DNA of 64,000 bases, taken from assembly GCA_016866775.1 (NCBI GenBank), contig VGLJ01000020.1, positions 1 through 64,000 of the forward strand. The letters are read 5' to 3'. The DNA comes from Candidatus Rokuibacteriota bacterium (GTDB lineage Bacteria; Methylomirabilota; Methylomirabilia; Rokubacteriales; CSP1-6). The notes beneath the pieces are model-generated. The model worked only from the letters and a program-made list of their open reading frames with translations, had not been told where the DNA came from and made no database searches. Positions 36,042 through 44,606 of the stretch are shown here, in pieces (the stretch's first letter is position 1; the number at the start of each line of letters is the position of its first letter). The position numbers and the translations under genes are program-made.

Positions 36042-36937
36042 TACTTCTCGCTCTCGATCAGCCCCTTCACGAACCAGCGCTGCATGAAGAGGATCACGGC
36101 CACCGGCGGCAGGAGCGCCATCATGGCCGCCGCCATCATCACGTTCCACTCGGGGACGTGCGTGCCCGTGCGCGGGATCAGCTCCTCGATCCCGATGACG
36201 ACGACGCGCATCGCCTCCGTGTTCGTGATCATCAGCGGCCAGAGGTACTGGTTCCACCCGAAGATGAAGAGCACGACGAACAGCGCCGCGATGTTCGCCC
36301 ACGAGAGCGGCAGCAGGAACGACCACAGGAACCGGAGCGGCCCCACGCCGTCGAGTTGCGCCGCCTCGCACAGCTCGTTCGGCACCGTCTGGTAGAACTG
36401 ACGGAAGAGGAACGTCGCGGTGGCCGACGCCATCAGCGGCACCGTGAGGCCCCAGTACGTGTCGAGCCATCCGAGGTCGCCGATGACCTCGTACGTCGAC
36501 ATGATCCGGACTTCCACCGGCAGCATCAGCGTGACGAAGATCATCCAGAACACGAGCGTCTTGCCGCGGAAGTCGAAGTAGACGATGGCGAACGCCGAGA
36601 GCATCGAGATCGCGATCTTGCCGACCGTCGACACGAGCGCCACGATCGCGCTGTTCCACAGGAGCCGGCCCATGTGCGAGCGCGACCAGGCGCCGGCGTA
36701 GTTCTCGAGAACGTGGCTCGACGGCCGCAGCAGCGGCGGGCGCGCCATCACCTGCTCCACGGTCTGCGTCGAGATGACGAACGCGTAGTAGAGGGGAAAC
36801 GCGATGACGAGCACGCACGCGAGCAGCAGCACGTGGATGACCACGTTCTCCCACCGGATCCGCGGGCGCGGGCGGGTCGTCACCGCGGCCACGGGCCGCG
36901 TCGCCGTCCGGACGTCAGGGAGTGTGGCGATGCTCAA
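36041..36937 (-). CDS. ugpE: Glycerol-3-phosphate ABC transporter permease UgpE-like
   Basis: 298 residues with six membrane helices and the MalG-type EAA loop (ELCEAAQLDGVGPLRFLWSFLLPLSWANI). The periplasmic loop motif NAVVP-like region ENYAGAWSRSHMGRLLWNS is typical of carbohydrate/G3P permeases. The likely start is TTG 36937, overlapping the ugpA stop as TTGA. The substrate (sn-glycerol-3-phosphate or its diesters) is inferred from its neighbours: binding protein, ugpQ, glpK and glpD. Confidence 0.9.
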   Translation of the reverse strand: MSIATLPDVRTATRPVAAVTTRPRPRIRWENVVIHVLLLACVLVIAFPLYYAFVISTQTVEQVMARPPLLRPSSHVLENYAGAWSRSHMGRLLWNSAIVALVSTVGKIAISMLSAFAIVYFDFRGKTLVFWMIFVTLMLPVEVRIMSTYEVIGDLGWLDTYWGLTVPLMASATATFLFRQFYQTVPNELCEAAQLDGVGPLRFLWSFLLPLSWANIAALFVVLFIFGWNQYLWPLMITNTEAMRVVVIGIEELIPRTGTHVPEWNVMMAAAMMALLPPVAVILFMQRWFVKGLIESEK

Positions 36938-37815
36938 TACGTCACCTTCTTCTCGAGGAACTTGAACTGCAGGGCGGTGAGTCCGATGACGACGATCATC
37001 AGCATCACCGACTGTGCCGCCGACGACCCGAGGTTGAGGCCGATGAAGCCGTCCTTGTAGACCTTGTAGACCATGATCTCGGTGGCGTTGCCGGGGCCGC
37101 CCTGCGTGACCGCCTTGATCACGCCGAACGATCCGAAGAACGAGAAGATCAGGTTCACCACCACGAGATAGAACGTGATCGGCGACAGGAGCGGGAACAC
37201 GATCGACCGGAAGCGTCTGAGACCGCCCGCGCCGTCGACGCTCGCCGCCTCCATCACCGACGTCGGAATCGCGAGCAGCCCCGCGAGAAAGAACGCGATG
37301 TTGTAGCCGACGTGGGTCCACGCCGTCGCCACGATCACGAGCGTCATCGCCACCCAGCCCTTGAGCAGCCAGTTGACTTCGTACGTGGTGACGAACGACA
37401 GCCAGTAGGGCAGCACGCCGTACGACGGATGGAAGATGAAGAGGAAGATGATGCCCGCGACGGGCGGCGCGATCCCGTAGGGCCACAGCAGCGCCGTCCG
37501 GTAGGCGGCGAGGCCGCGGATGTGCTGCGTCGCGAGCGCCGCCACGAGCAGCCCCGCGCCGACGCCGATGCCGGTCACGCCCAGCGCGAAGACGAACGTG
37601 TTGGCGATCGCCTGGTAGTAGTCGGGCGCGCTCAGCAGGCGCACGAAGTTCTCGAGCCCGACGAAGACCTGGCGGTCGCCGAACGGCGAGGTGCGGAAGA
37701 AGCTGAGCCGCAGCGACTCGAACGCCGGCCAGAAGAAGAACACGATCGTGACCGCCACCTGCGGCAGCACGAGCAGGTAGGGCAGCAGCCGGTTCTTGAA
37801 GACCGCGCGCCTGAT
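36934..37815 (-). CDS. ugpA: Glycerol-3-phosphate ABC transporter permease UgpA-like, probable AUC start
   Basis: MalF-type permease with six helices and an EAA loop (SVMEAASVDGAGGLRRFRSIVFPLLSP). The first canonical start is GTG 37770 and would cut the protein inside the first helix. The in-frame upstream sequence RRAVFKNRLLPYLL is exactly the expected cytoplasmic N-terminus. It begins at ATC 37815, which has GGGGGAGG 5 nt before it and no ATG, GTG or TTG nearby. I place the start there; a sequencing error in an ATG is the alternative. It lies 19 nt downstream of ugpB. Confidence 0.9.
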   Translation of the reverse strand: MRRAVFKNRLLPYLLVLPQVAVTIVFFFWPAFESLRLSFFRTSPFGDRQVFVGLENFVRLLSAPDYYQAIANTFVFALGVTGIGVGAGLLVAALATQHIRGLAAYRTALLWPYGIAPPVAGIIFLFIFHPSYGVLPYWLSFVTTYEVNWLLKGWVAMTLVIVATAWTHVGYNIAFFLAGLLAIPTSVMEAASVDGAGGLRRFRSIVFPLLSPITFYLVVVNLIFSFFGSFGVIKAVTQGGPGNATEIMVYKVYKDGFIGLNLGSSAAQSVMLMIVVIGLTALQFKFLEKKVTY

Positions 37816-37834
37816 ACCGGCCTCCCCCGGCGGC

Positions 37835-39154
37835 CTACGGCTTGTTGGCCGCCGCGAACTCCTTGAGGATGTCGTTACCCTTGGCGACGGCCGCGGCGAG
37901 GCCTTCCTTCGCGCTCTTCTTGCCCGCGAAGATGTTCTCGAGCTCGGCCTCGATCGCGTCGCGGATCTGCGGGAAGTTCCCGAGTCTCACACCCTGGCTG
38001 TTCTTCGTCGGCGCGCCGCTCAGCTGGCTCAGCGCCGTCCACTGCTCGGGATTCTTCTTGAAGTGGTAGCCGCTCTCGAGGTTCTTGATCGCGGTCTGCG
38101 TGATCGGCACGTAGCCCGTCGTCACGCTCCACCACATCTGCTGGTGCGGGTCGCTGATGAACTTCATGAACTGCGCCACGCCCTTGTACTCGGCGGGCTT
38201 GCGGCCCTTCATGACCCACAGGGTGCCGCCGCCCACGATCGCGTTCTGCTTCTTGTACGGCGCGCCCCAGTGCGGCAGCTGCCCCGTCCCCCAGTCGAAC
38301 TTCACCGACTTCTTGAAGCCACCGATGACGGCGGAGGACTGCACGAGCATCGCGCAGTCCCCGTTGATGAACTTCGGATCCGGCTGGCCCATGCGCCCGC
38401 CGTACGAGTAGATGCCTTCCTTCTGCCAGGCCGCGAGCTGACCGATGTGCTTCTGGCCGAACTCGCCGTTGATCAAGAGCTTCGTGTCGAGGCCCTTGTA
38501 GCCGTTGTCGTTGGTCGCGAAGGGCTGGTCGTGCCACGGAAACGTGTTCTCGAGCATGCTCCACGACGGCCACGAGGTCGTGATGCCGCACTTGCTCCCG
38601 CCGGCCGCGATGATCGCCTTCGAGAAGTCCCCGACCTCTTTCCACGTCTTCGGCGGCTTCTCGGGGTCGAGCTTCGCCTTCCGGAACGCGTCCTTGTTGT
38701 AGTAGAGGATCGGGCTCGAGGAGTTGAACGGCATCGAGTAGAGGTTGCCGTCCTTCGAGTAGTAGCCGGTCACGGGCTTGATGAAGTCGCCCCAGCTGAC
38801 GGCGACTTCCTGCTCCTTCAGCAGCTGGAACACGGGATACACCGCGCCCGAGGAGAGCATCGTCTGCGTGCCGACGTCGAAGACCTGCACGATGTGCGGC
38901 GGGTTCTTCTGCCGGTACGCGGCGATGGCGGCCGTGAGGGTCTCGGGGTAGGTGCCCTTCTGCAGCGCCTTCACCTCGAATTCACCCTGGCTCGCGTTGA
39001 ACTGCCGCACGAGCTCGCCGACGGTCTCGCCGAGCTGCCCGCCCATCGCGTGCCAGAAATGGATCTCCGTCTTCTGCGCGTACGCGGGCGCGGTCGTGGC
39101 GACCATCACGAGCACGAGCGCGAGAGCGGTGCCATAGCGCATGAAGCGCGTCAT
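37835..39154 (-). CDS. ugpB: Glycerol-3-phosphate-type ABC transporter substrate-binding protein
   Basis: 439 residues, exported through a signal peptide (ALALVLVMVATTAPAYAQ). Core motifs IHFWHAMGGQLGETVGELVRQFNASQ, NSSSPILYYNKDAFRKAKLD and GGGTLWVMKGRKPAEYKG match the UgpB group of the SBP_bac_1 family. ATG 39154 follows a strong AGGAGG. First gene of the ugp operon; its promoter carries a palindrome over the -10. A related extracellular-sugar specificity cannot be excluded, but glp neighbours favour G3P. Confidence 0.92.
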   Translation of the reverse strand: MTRFMRYGTALALVLVMVATTAPAYAQKTEIHFWHAMGGQLGETVGELVRQFNASQGEFEVKALQKGTYPETLTAAIAAYRQKNPPHIVQVFDVGTQTMLSSGAVYPVFQLLKEQEVAVSWGDFIKPVTGYYSKDGNLYSMPFNSSSPILYYNKDAFRKAKLDPEKPPKTWKEVGDFSKAIIAAGGSKCGITTSWPSWSMLENTFPWHDQPFATNDNGYKGLDTKLLINGEFGQKHIGQLAAWQKEGIYSYGGRMGQPDPKFINGDCAMLVQSSAVIGGFKKSVKFDWGTGQLPHWGAPYKKQNAIVGGGTLWVMKGRKPAEYKGVAQFMKFISDPHQQMWWSVTTGYVPITQTAIKNLESGYHFKKNPEQWTALSQLSGAPTKNSQGVRLGNFPQIRDAIEAELENIFAGKKSAKEGLAAAVAKGNDILKEFAAANKP

Positions 39155-39184
39155 TGAGCTTCCTCCTCGGCGGAGTCGTGTGGA

Positions 39185-39200
39185 GTCCGCGCGGACTATA
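39185..39200 (-). promoter_or_regulatory. ugpB promoter (-10) with overlapping palindromic operator candidate
   Basis: Minus strand extended -10 TGCTATAGT with hexamer TATAGT (39200-39195). A perfect 12-bp palindrome GTCCGCGCGGAC (39185-39196) overlaps the -10 and the expected start site. No good -35. A repressor bound there would block the operon; which one is unknown. Confidence 0.5.
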
Positions 39201-39212
39201 GCACGGGGGTCG

Positions 39213-39851
39213 TTACGCGACGGTGACGCCGCGCGCGAGCAGCACGGCGACGTGGCGGCCGGGGTCCTGCGCGAACACGAGGTCCTCGTCACGATACGGG
39301 TGGTCGGCATCCGTCACGAACGTCATCACGCCGAGCGTGCGCCCCTGCGCCGTCAGCGGGACCGCGAGGTGGGTGCTGTGCTGCGCCGCGGCCGCGACGT
39401 CCCGCGCGCGCGCGACCGCGCCGGCGGCGTCGGCGAGCGCGCCGTACCGCCACTCGAGCGCTTCCGACCGCGCGCGCCCGATCTTCTCGCGGAGCAGGAG
39501 CTAGGCGTGATGCTCTTCCGCGCGCTGGCGCGCGCCGTTGAGGTAGCTGATGAGCCCCGCCACCGCCAGGAACAGGCAGAGCCGGATCTGGTCGTCGCTC
39601 GCGAGACCGAACGTGTGCAGCAGCGGCATGAAGAGGTACGCGATCGCCACGGCGGAGAGAAACGTCGAGACGAGCCCGCAGCCGAACCCGCCCCACCACG
39701 CGCTCACCATCACGGCCCCGAAGAAGAGCGTCGCGTTGCGCCGCTCGATCTCGTCGGGCAGGAGCGCGGTCAGCACCGTCGCGCCGCCGACGACCGCGAC
39801 CGAGACGAGATAGCGGCCCGGCCACGACTGCAGGAGTGCCCAGAGCTTCAT
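39213..39851 (-). pseudogene. Decayed DUF4118-GAF sensor protein with in-frame amber codon
   Basis: ATG 39851 overlaps the glpD stop (ATGA). The first 116 codons give a DUF4118-type membrane sensor domain (YLVSVAVVGGATVLTALLPD, FFGAVMVSAWWGGFGCGL, FLSAVAIAYLFMPLL). A TAG at 39503-39501 follows EEHHA. The same frame then continues for 95 codons: LLLREKIGRARSEALEWRYG and a GAF-domain C-terminus (GRTLGVMTFVTDADHPYRDE), to TAA at 39213. The middle of the GAF domain and any kinase are missing. This looks like a nonsense mutation plus internal deletion in a former sensor kinase. Confidence 0.75.
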
Positions 39852-41470
39852 CGCTCGCGGAACCTGTGCGAGCGCGCGACGTGCGCGCCGTACGCGTCGA
39901 GCTCCGCGGCGAGGCGCCGGGGCGTCCAGCCCTGGAGCTGCCCCATGCGCTCCGCGATCGACTCCGCGCAGTCGAGGCCCTGGCACGCGCTCGTGCCGAT
40001 GCCCGTACGCCGCAGCAGCAGATCCGAGAGGCAGACGGCCATCTCCTCCTGCACCGCGTGATGGAGCTGCGCGACGATTTCGGGGTTCGCGGGACAGAGG
40101 CGCTCGGTCCCGTTCGGCACCTTGCCGGCCAGCTCGACGACGCGCCGATACCCGCGCCCGTACGTGCTCACGAGGCGCTCGAGCGTGACGAGCGGCAGCC
40201 CCGAGGCCTCGACGTCCGCCGAGACGTCGAGCCACGTGCGCGCCTCGACACGGCCGACCTCTTCATCGGCGCCGTCGAGCGTCATGCGGTGCGTTCGGCT
40301 CGGGGTGCGGCGCCCCAGCGTGCGCATCGCCACATCGCCGGCCTCCGCCGCGAGGCTGCGGAAGCACGTCAGCTTCGTCCCGGTCACCGAGAGGAACCGC
40401 CCGCCGTGCTCCGCCACGACCTTGTGCGCGCGCGAGACGTCGGAGGCGCGCCGTCCTTCCTCGAAGCTCAGCGGCCGAACGCCGGCGTAGGTGTACGCCA
40501 CCGCGTTCACGGACACCCGCGGATCCGGCAGCGCGTGGCGCACCTCGGCGAGGAGGTAGTCGACCTCGTCGGCGGTCGCGTGCAGGCGATCGAGGTCGCC
40601 GTCGAAGTCCGTGTCGGTCGTGCCGACGAGCGAGAACTCGCGCCAGGGGATGACGAAGATCATCCGGTCGTCGCCGGTCGACTGGTAGATCGCGCGGTCG
40701 GTGAGCCGCGGCAGCAGGCAGTGGATGCCCTTGGTGGTGCGCACGACGTGCGCGCCGCGCTCATGGATGTTCGCGCGCTGCCGGATGCGGTCGACCCACG
40801 GCCCCGTCGCGTTGACGAGCACGCGGGCGCGCAGCGTCACCACGCGGTCGTTCAGGAGATCGCGCACGCGCACGCCGTCGGGATTGCCGCGCGCGTCGCG
40901 CGTGATCTCCTCGACCTCCGCGTAGTTGAAGACGCGCGCGCCGTGGCGCGCGGCCGAGAGCACGTTCTCCAGGCAGAGGCGCTCGGGGAAGACGAGCAGG
41001 TCGTCGAAGTAGTAGCCGGCGCCCTTGAGGTCCTGCGCGCGCAGGCGCGGCTCGAGGCTGAGCGCGTCGATCGTCGAGAACACGCGATAGCGCTCGCGGT
41101 CGCGGCCGGGCGTCAGCCAGTCGTAGAGCGTGAGGCCGATCCGGACCTTGATGAGGCCGCGCGACGAGTCGCGATAGATCGGCACCAGGAACGGCAGGGG
41201 CCGCACGACGTGCGGCGCGAGGCGGTGCAGCCGCTCGCGCTCGCGCAGCGACTCGCGCACGAGCCCGACGTCGAACAGCTCGAGGTAGCGGAGACCGCCG
41301 TGGATGAGCTTCGAGGAGCGCGACGTGGTGCCCCAGGCGAAGTCCGCCTTCTCGACGAGGGCGACCCCGACGCCGCGCAGCGCGAGATCGCGGGCGACGC
41401 CCGCGCCCGCCATCCCGCCGCCGATGACGACGACGTCGTAGCTGCCGTCGTCCAGGCTCCTGGCACTCAT
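39848..41470 (-). CDS. glpD: Glycerol-3-phosphate dehydrogenase, FAD-dependent
   Basis: Oxidises G3P to dihydroxyacetone phosphate at the membrane and feeds electrons to quinone. 540 residues. FAD-binding VVVIGGGMAGAGVARDLALRG at residues about 13-33 (ADP-binding fold), then FAWGTTSRSSKLIHGGLRYL, VRTTKGIHCLLP, and a C-terminal helical domain (DLLLRRTGIGTSACQG). Starts at ATG 41470, ATGA with the HAD gene. With ugp, ugpQ and glpK it completes uptake and catabolism of glycerol phosphates. Confidence 0.95.
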   Translation of the reverse strand: MSARSLDDGSYDVVVIGGGMAGAGVARDLALRGVGVALVEKADFAWGTTSRSSKLIHGGLRYLELFDVGLVRESLRERERLHRLAPHVVRPLPFLVPIYRDSSRGLIKVRIGLTLYDWLTPGRDRERYRVFSTIDALSLEPRLRAQDLKGAGYYFDDLLVFPERLCLENVLSAARHGARVFNYAEVEEITRDARGNPDGVRVRDLLNDRVVTLRARVLVNATGPWVDRIRQRANIHERGAHVVRTTKGIHCLLPRLTDRAIYQSTGDDRMIFVIPWREFSLVGTTDTDFDGDLDRLHATADEVDYLLAEVRHALPDPRVSVNAVAYTYAGVRPLSFEEGRRASDVSRAHKVVAEHGGRFLSVTGTKLTCFRSLAAEAGDVAMRTLGRRTPSRTHRMTLDGADEEVGRVEARTWLDVSADVEASGLPLVTLERLVSTYGRGYRRVVELAGKVPNGTERLCPANPEIVAQLHHAVQEEMAVCLSDLLLRRTGIGTSACQGLDCAESIAERMGQLQGWTPRRLAAELDAYGAHVARSHRFRER

Positions 41471-42255
41471 GACGTGAGCAACTCCCGCACCGAGCGTAGC
41501 ACGAGGTCCGGGCCGATCTCGGCAATCCGCGGATCGCCGACGGCGGTGATGCCGCTCAGGACGAGCACGGTGGCGAGCCCGAGGCGCTTGCCCATCACGA
41601 TGTCCGTCTCGATGCGGTCCCCGACCATCACGGCGTCGGCGGCGCCGACGCCGAGCGCCGCGAGCGCGACCTCCAGAATGATCGGTGACGGCTTGCCGAC
41701 GATCGTCTCGACGGTCCGCCCCGTCACGGCCTCGACCGCCGCGATCATCCCCGCGCAGTCCGGGATCTCGCCGTCCTCGGTCGGGCACGTGCGGTCGGGA
41801 TTGGTCGCGATCAGCCGCGCGCCGGACCGTCGCACGGCCTGCAGCGCGACGTTCAGCTTCGCGTAGTCGAACGTCCGGTCGAACGCGATCACGACCCAGC
41901 GCACGTGATGGTCCGTGCGCACCTCGAAGCCGTGGGCGCGCAGCTCGGCGACCATCGGCGGCTCGCCGATGACGAACACGGGCGCGCCGGGGTCCAGCGT
42001 GGCGAGGTGCCGCGCGAGCACGAGCGAGGAGTTGATGACGTCGTCGTCGCCCGCGGGGATCCCGAGCGCGGTGAGCTTCCGCGCGTAGTCGGCGCGCGTC
42101 TCGAGCGGCTTGTTGGAGAGGAAGACGACGCGCCGCCCGCCGGCGCGGAGCGCGGCGATGGTCGCGTCCGCGCCGGGAATCAGGTCACGCCCGCGGTAGA
42201 TGGTCCCGTCGAGATCGAACAGCCACCCCCGCTGCGGCAGTCGAATCGCGCTCAC
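41467..42255 (-). CDS. HAD-superfamily IIA phosphatase (NagD/PGP-like)
   Basis: 262 residues. HAD motif I RGWLFDLDGTIYRG (nucleophile Asp14), motif II FLSNKPLETR, the C2-type cap domain, and motifs III/IV in VGKPSPIILEVA and VMVGDRIETDIVMGKRLGL. The type matches NagD and phosphoglycolate/glycerol-3-phosphate phosphatases. Its place at the head of the glp block suggests a glycerol phosphate-type substrate, which is inference. The start GTG 42255 forms GTGA with the upstream small gene. Confidence 0.88.
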   Translation of the reverse strand: MSAIRLPQRGWLFDLDGTIYRGRDLIPGADATIAALRAGGRRVVFLSNKPLETRADYARKLTALGIPAGDDDVINSSLVLARHLATLDPGAPVFVIGEPPMVAELRAHGFEVRTDHHVRWVVIAFDRTFDYAKLNVALQAVRRSGARLIATNPDRTCPTEDGEIPDCAGMIAAVEAVTGRTVETIVGKPSPIILEVALAALGVGAADAVMVGDRIETDIVMGKRLGLATVLVLSGITAVGDPRIAEIGPDLVLRSVRELLTS

Positions 42256-42473
42256 GCCGCCGTGCGTCGCCGCGACCGTGATCGCGCCAGCCTTCCGAGC
42301 AGCCGGCCCACCCAGTAATAGAAGAGCGCGTTCGTGACCATCGTCGGCAGCACGAAGTACCAGTTCCGGAGATGGAACGTCTGGGTATGACCGGGAAAGA
42401 GAAAGATCGTGTCCAGCCAGTCGGTCAGCCACGCGATGGGAAAGCCGAGCGGTAACGCCGCCGGCAGCGCCAC
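42252..42473 (-). CDS. Small membrane protein of unknown function
   Basis: 73 residues from GTG 42473. Two hydrophobic stretches (ALPAALPLGFPIAWLTDWL, FVLPTMVTNALFYYWVGRLLG) and an Arg-rich end. I recognise no family. The 4-nt overlap with the HAD gene supports it being translated. It could be what remains of a longer gene, as the next region upstream is a pseudogene. Confidence 0.5.
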   Translation of the reverse strand: MALPAALPLGFPIAWLTDWLDTIFLFPGHTQTFHLRNWYFVLPTMVTNALFYYWVGRLLGRLARSRSRRRTAA

Positions 42474-42526
42474 GAGGTCACAGACCCATCCCGTGGTCGA
42501 TCGCCGCCATCCGCGACAACGCCCGA

Positions 42527-43157
42527 TCAGTCGATCACCTGGGCCGCCTGCAGCAGCAGGGCGGCGGAATCGTGAGAGCGAGCGCTTTGGCCGCTTTGAG
42601 AGTGATGACCAGCTCGAACGTCGTGGGCTGCTCGACGGGCAGGTCGGCCGGCCTCGCGCCCTTCAGAATCTTGTCGACGTACGTGGCCGCGCGGCGGTGC
42701 TGCTCGAGGAAGCTCGCGGCGTACGACATGAGCCCGCCTTTCTCCACCGGCTCCCGGCTCGCGTAGATCGCCGGCAGCTTGCTCCGCGCGGCCCGCTCGA
42801 CGAGCTGGCCGTAGAGCGGCGCGAGAAACGGCGACGCCGTCACCATCAGCGCCTCGACGCGTGTCGAGCGCATCGCCGCGAAGGCGGCGTCGACGTCGCG
42901 ATGGTCGCGTACGCGCTGGACATCGACCGTGAGCGGTATTCGAACGCAACGTTCTGTCCCTCGGCGTAGCCGAGCGCACGCATGCCCTGACGAAACGCCT
43001 CGGCGTTGGGCGAGGTCGGCCGTGCCAGCACCCCGACGCGCACGATCCTGCCGGTCTGCGGGTTCGCGGGAAGCGGCTCGAGGAGAACGCCGCAGCACAC
43101 GCCGAGGGCGAGCATGGCCCGCGCGACCGTCGAGCCGGTGCGGCCGCGCATCCGCAC
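42527..43157 (-). pseudogene. ABC_sub_bind-type substrate-binding protein, deleted and frameshifted
   Basis: The 5' part (43157 to about 42910) encodes a signal peptide and VGVLARPTSPNAEAFRQGMR plus ALGYAEGQNVAFEYR, the usual N-terminus of the family. The next family-like sequence is in another frame and joins at QRVRDHRDVDAAFAAM, skipping about 130 residues. It continues to RRAATYVDKILKGARPADLP and KALALTIPP, where a one-base loss shifts the frame again; the natural end LLLQAAQVID is in the third frame. Clearly a dead gene. Confidence 0.85.
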
Positions 43158-44606
43158 CTACCGGACGAGCGTGGCGACGGCGCTCTGCGCGAGGTCCGCG
43201 AACGGCGCGGGCATCACGCCGAGGATGACGATGCCCGCGGCCGCGACGGCGAGCGCCACGCCGCCCGCGAACGACGGCGTCCACTGCGCGCCGGCGGCCT
43301 CGGGCTCGCGCATGTACATGAAGACGACCACGCGCAGGTAGTAGTAGGCGGCGATCGCGGAGTTCAGCACGGCGATGACGGCGAGCCAGAGGTAGCCGTG
43401 CTGCACGGCGGCGCCGAACAGGTAGAACTTCCCGACGAAGCCCGCAAGCGGCGGGATGCCGATGAGCGAGAGCAGGAAGAGGGTGAGCATCCCCGCGAGC
43501 AGCGGGTGGCGGCGCCCGAGGCCCGCGTACTCCTCGACCTCGACCGCCTCTTCGCCCGCGCGCGCGCAGAGCGTCAGCACGCCGAACGTGCCCGCCACCG
43601 TGAACGTGTAGGCGAACAGGTAATAGAGGATGGCGCCCGCGCCCGACGTGCCGCCCGCGACCAGGCCGACCATCATGTAGCCGACGTGCGCGATCGACGA
43701 GTACGCGAGCATGCGCTTGAGGTTCGACTGCGCGATCGCGACGACGTTGCCGAGCGTCATCGTCACCACGGCAAGGCCCCACATCAGCGGGCCCCAGTCG
43801 GGCTGCGCGCCGCGCAGCGCGCCGAGCAGGAGCCGCATCAGCGCGGCGAAGCCGGCGGCCTTCGACCCCGTGGCGATCAGCGTCGTCACGCTCGTGGGCG
43901 CACCCTGGTAGACGTCCGGCGCCCACATGTGGAACGGCGCCGCGGAGATCTTGAAGCCGAAGCCGACGAGCATCAGCGCGAGACCCACGAGGAAGAGCAC
44001 CGACCGGTCGGGGCCGCTCGCGGCCGCCACGATGCGCTCGAAGCTCGTGCTGCCCGTCGCGCCGTACGTCAGCGCGATGCCGTAGAGCAGGAACGACGAC
44101 GCGAACGCGCCGAGGAGGAAGTACTTCAGCGACGCCTCGCCCGCGTCGAGCCGCTGCTTGAAGAGGCCCGCGAGCACGTAGAGGCACAGCGACATCAGCT
44201 CGAGGGCCAGGAAGACGACCACGAGGTCGTTCGCGGAGGCCATCAGCATCATGCCGGACGCGGAGAACAGCACGAGCGCGTAGTACTCGCCCGTCTGGAC
44301 ACCTTCGCGGCGCAGGTAGTCGATCGAGAGCAGGATCACCAGCGCGACGGCGTAGCAGATCACCACGTCGATGAAGAGCGCATAGTTGTCGAGGACGACC
44401 ATGTCGCGGAAGCCGCGCTGGTCGCGGCCCCACCGCGTGAGCGCCGTCAGCAGCGCGCCGATCACGCCCGCGAGCGAGACGACGGCCAGGTGCGTCTTGT
44501 CGTTGCGCGGCGGAAAGAGGTCGAGGAGCAGGACGAGGACGGCGGTCGCGAGCAGGACGAGCGTCGGTGCCAGCGCGGCGAGGTTGACGGGCGGCGCGGG
44601 GATCAT
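43158..44606 (-). CDS. nuoN: NADH-quinone oxidoreductase subunit N
   Basis: Proton-pumping antiporter-like subunit of respiratory complex I. 482 residues, about 14 helices. Key residues lie in LELMSLCLYVLAG (Glu of TM5), AAPFHMWAPDVYQGAPTSVT (Lys/His channel region) and SNLKRMLAYSSIAHVGYMMVG. Order L-M-N, with ATGA overlap to nuoM. The other complex I genes are not adjacent. Confidence 0.95.
   Translation of the reverse strand: MIPAPPVNLAALAPTLVLLATAVLVLLLDLFPPRNDKTHLAVVSLAGVIGALLTALTRWGRDQRGFRDMVVLDNYALFIDVVICYAVALVILLSIDYLRREGVQTGEYYALVLFSASGMMLMASANDLVVVFLALELMSLCLYVLAGLFKQRLDAGEASLKYFLLGAFASSFLLYGIALTYGATGSTSFERIVAAASGPDRSVLFLVGLALMLVGFGFKISAAPFHMWAPDVYQGAPTSVTTLIATGSKAAGFAALMRLLLGALRGAQPDWGPLMWGLAVVTMTLGNVVAIAQSNLKRMLAYSSIAHVGYMMVGLVAGGTSGAGAILYYLFAYTFTVAGTFGVLTLCARAGEEAVEVEEYAGLGRRHPLLAGMLTLFLLSLIGIPPLAGFVGKFYLFGAAVQHGYLWLAVIAVLNSAIAAYYYLRVVVFMYMREPEAAGAQWTPSFAGGVALAVAAAGIVILGVMPAPFADLAQSAVATLVR

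Noticed and set aside
39289-39825. A separate Arg-rich protein gene on the minus strand
   Set aside because: Its frame is shifted from the DUF4118 and GAF-like sequence, which has recognisable features; composition is that of a shadow frame.
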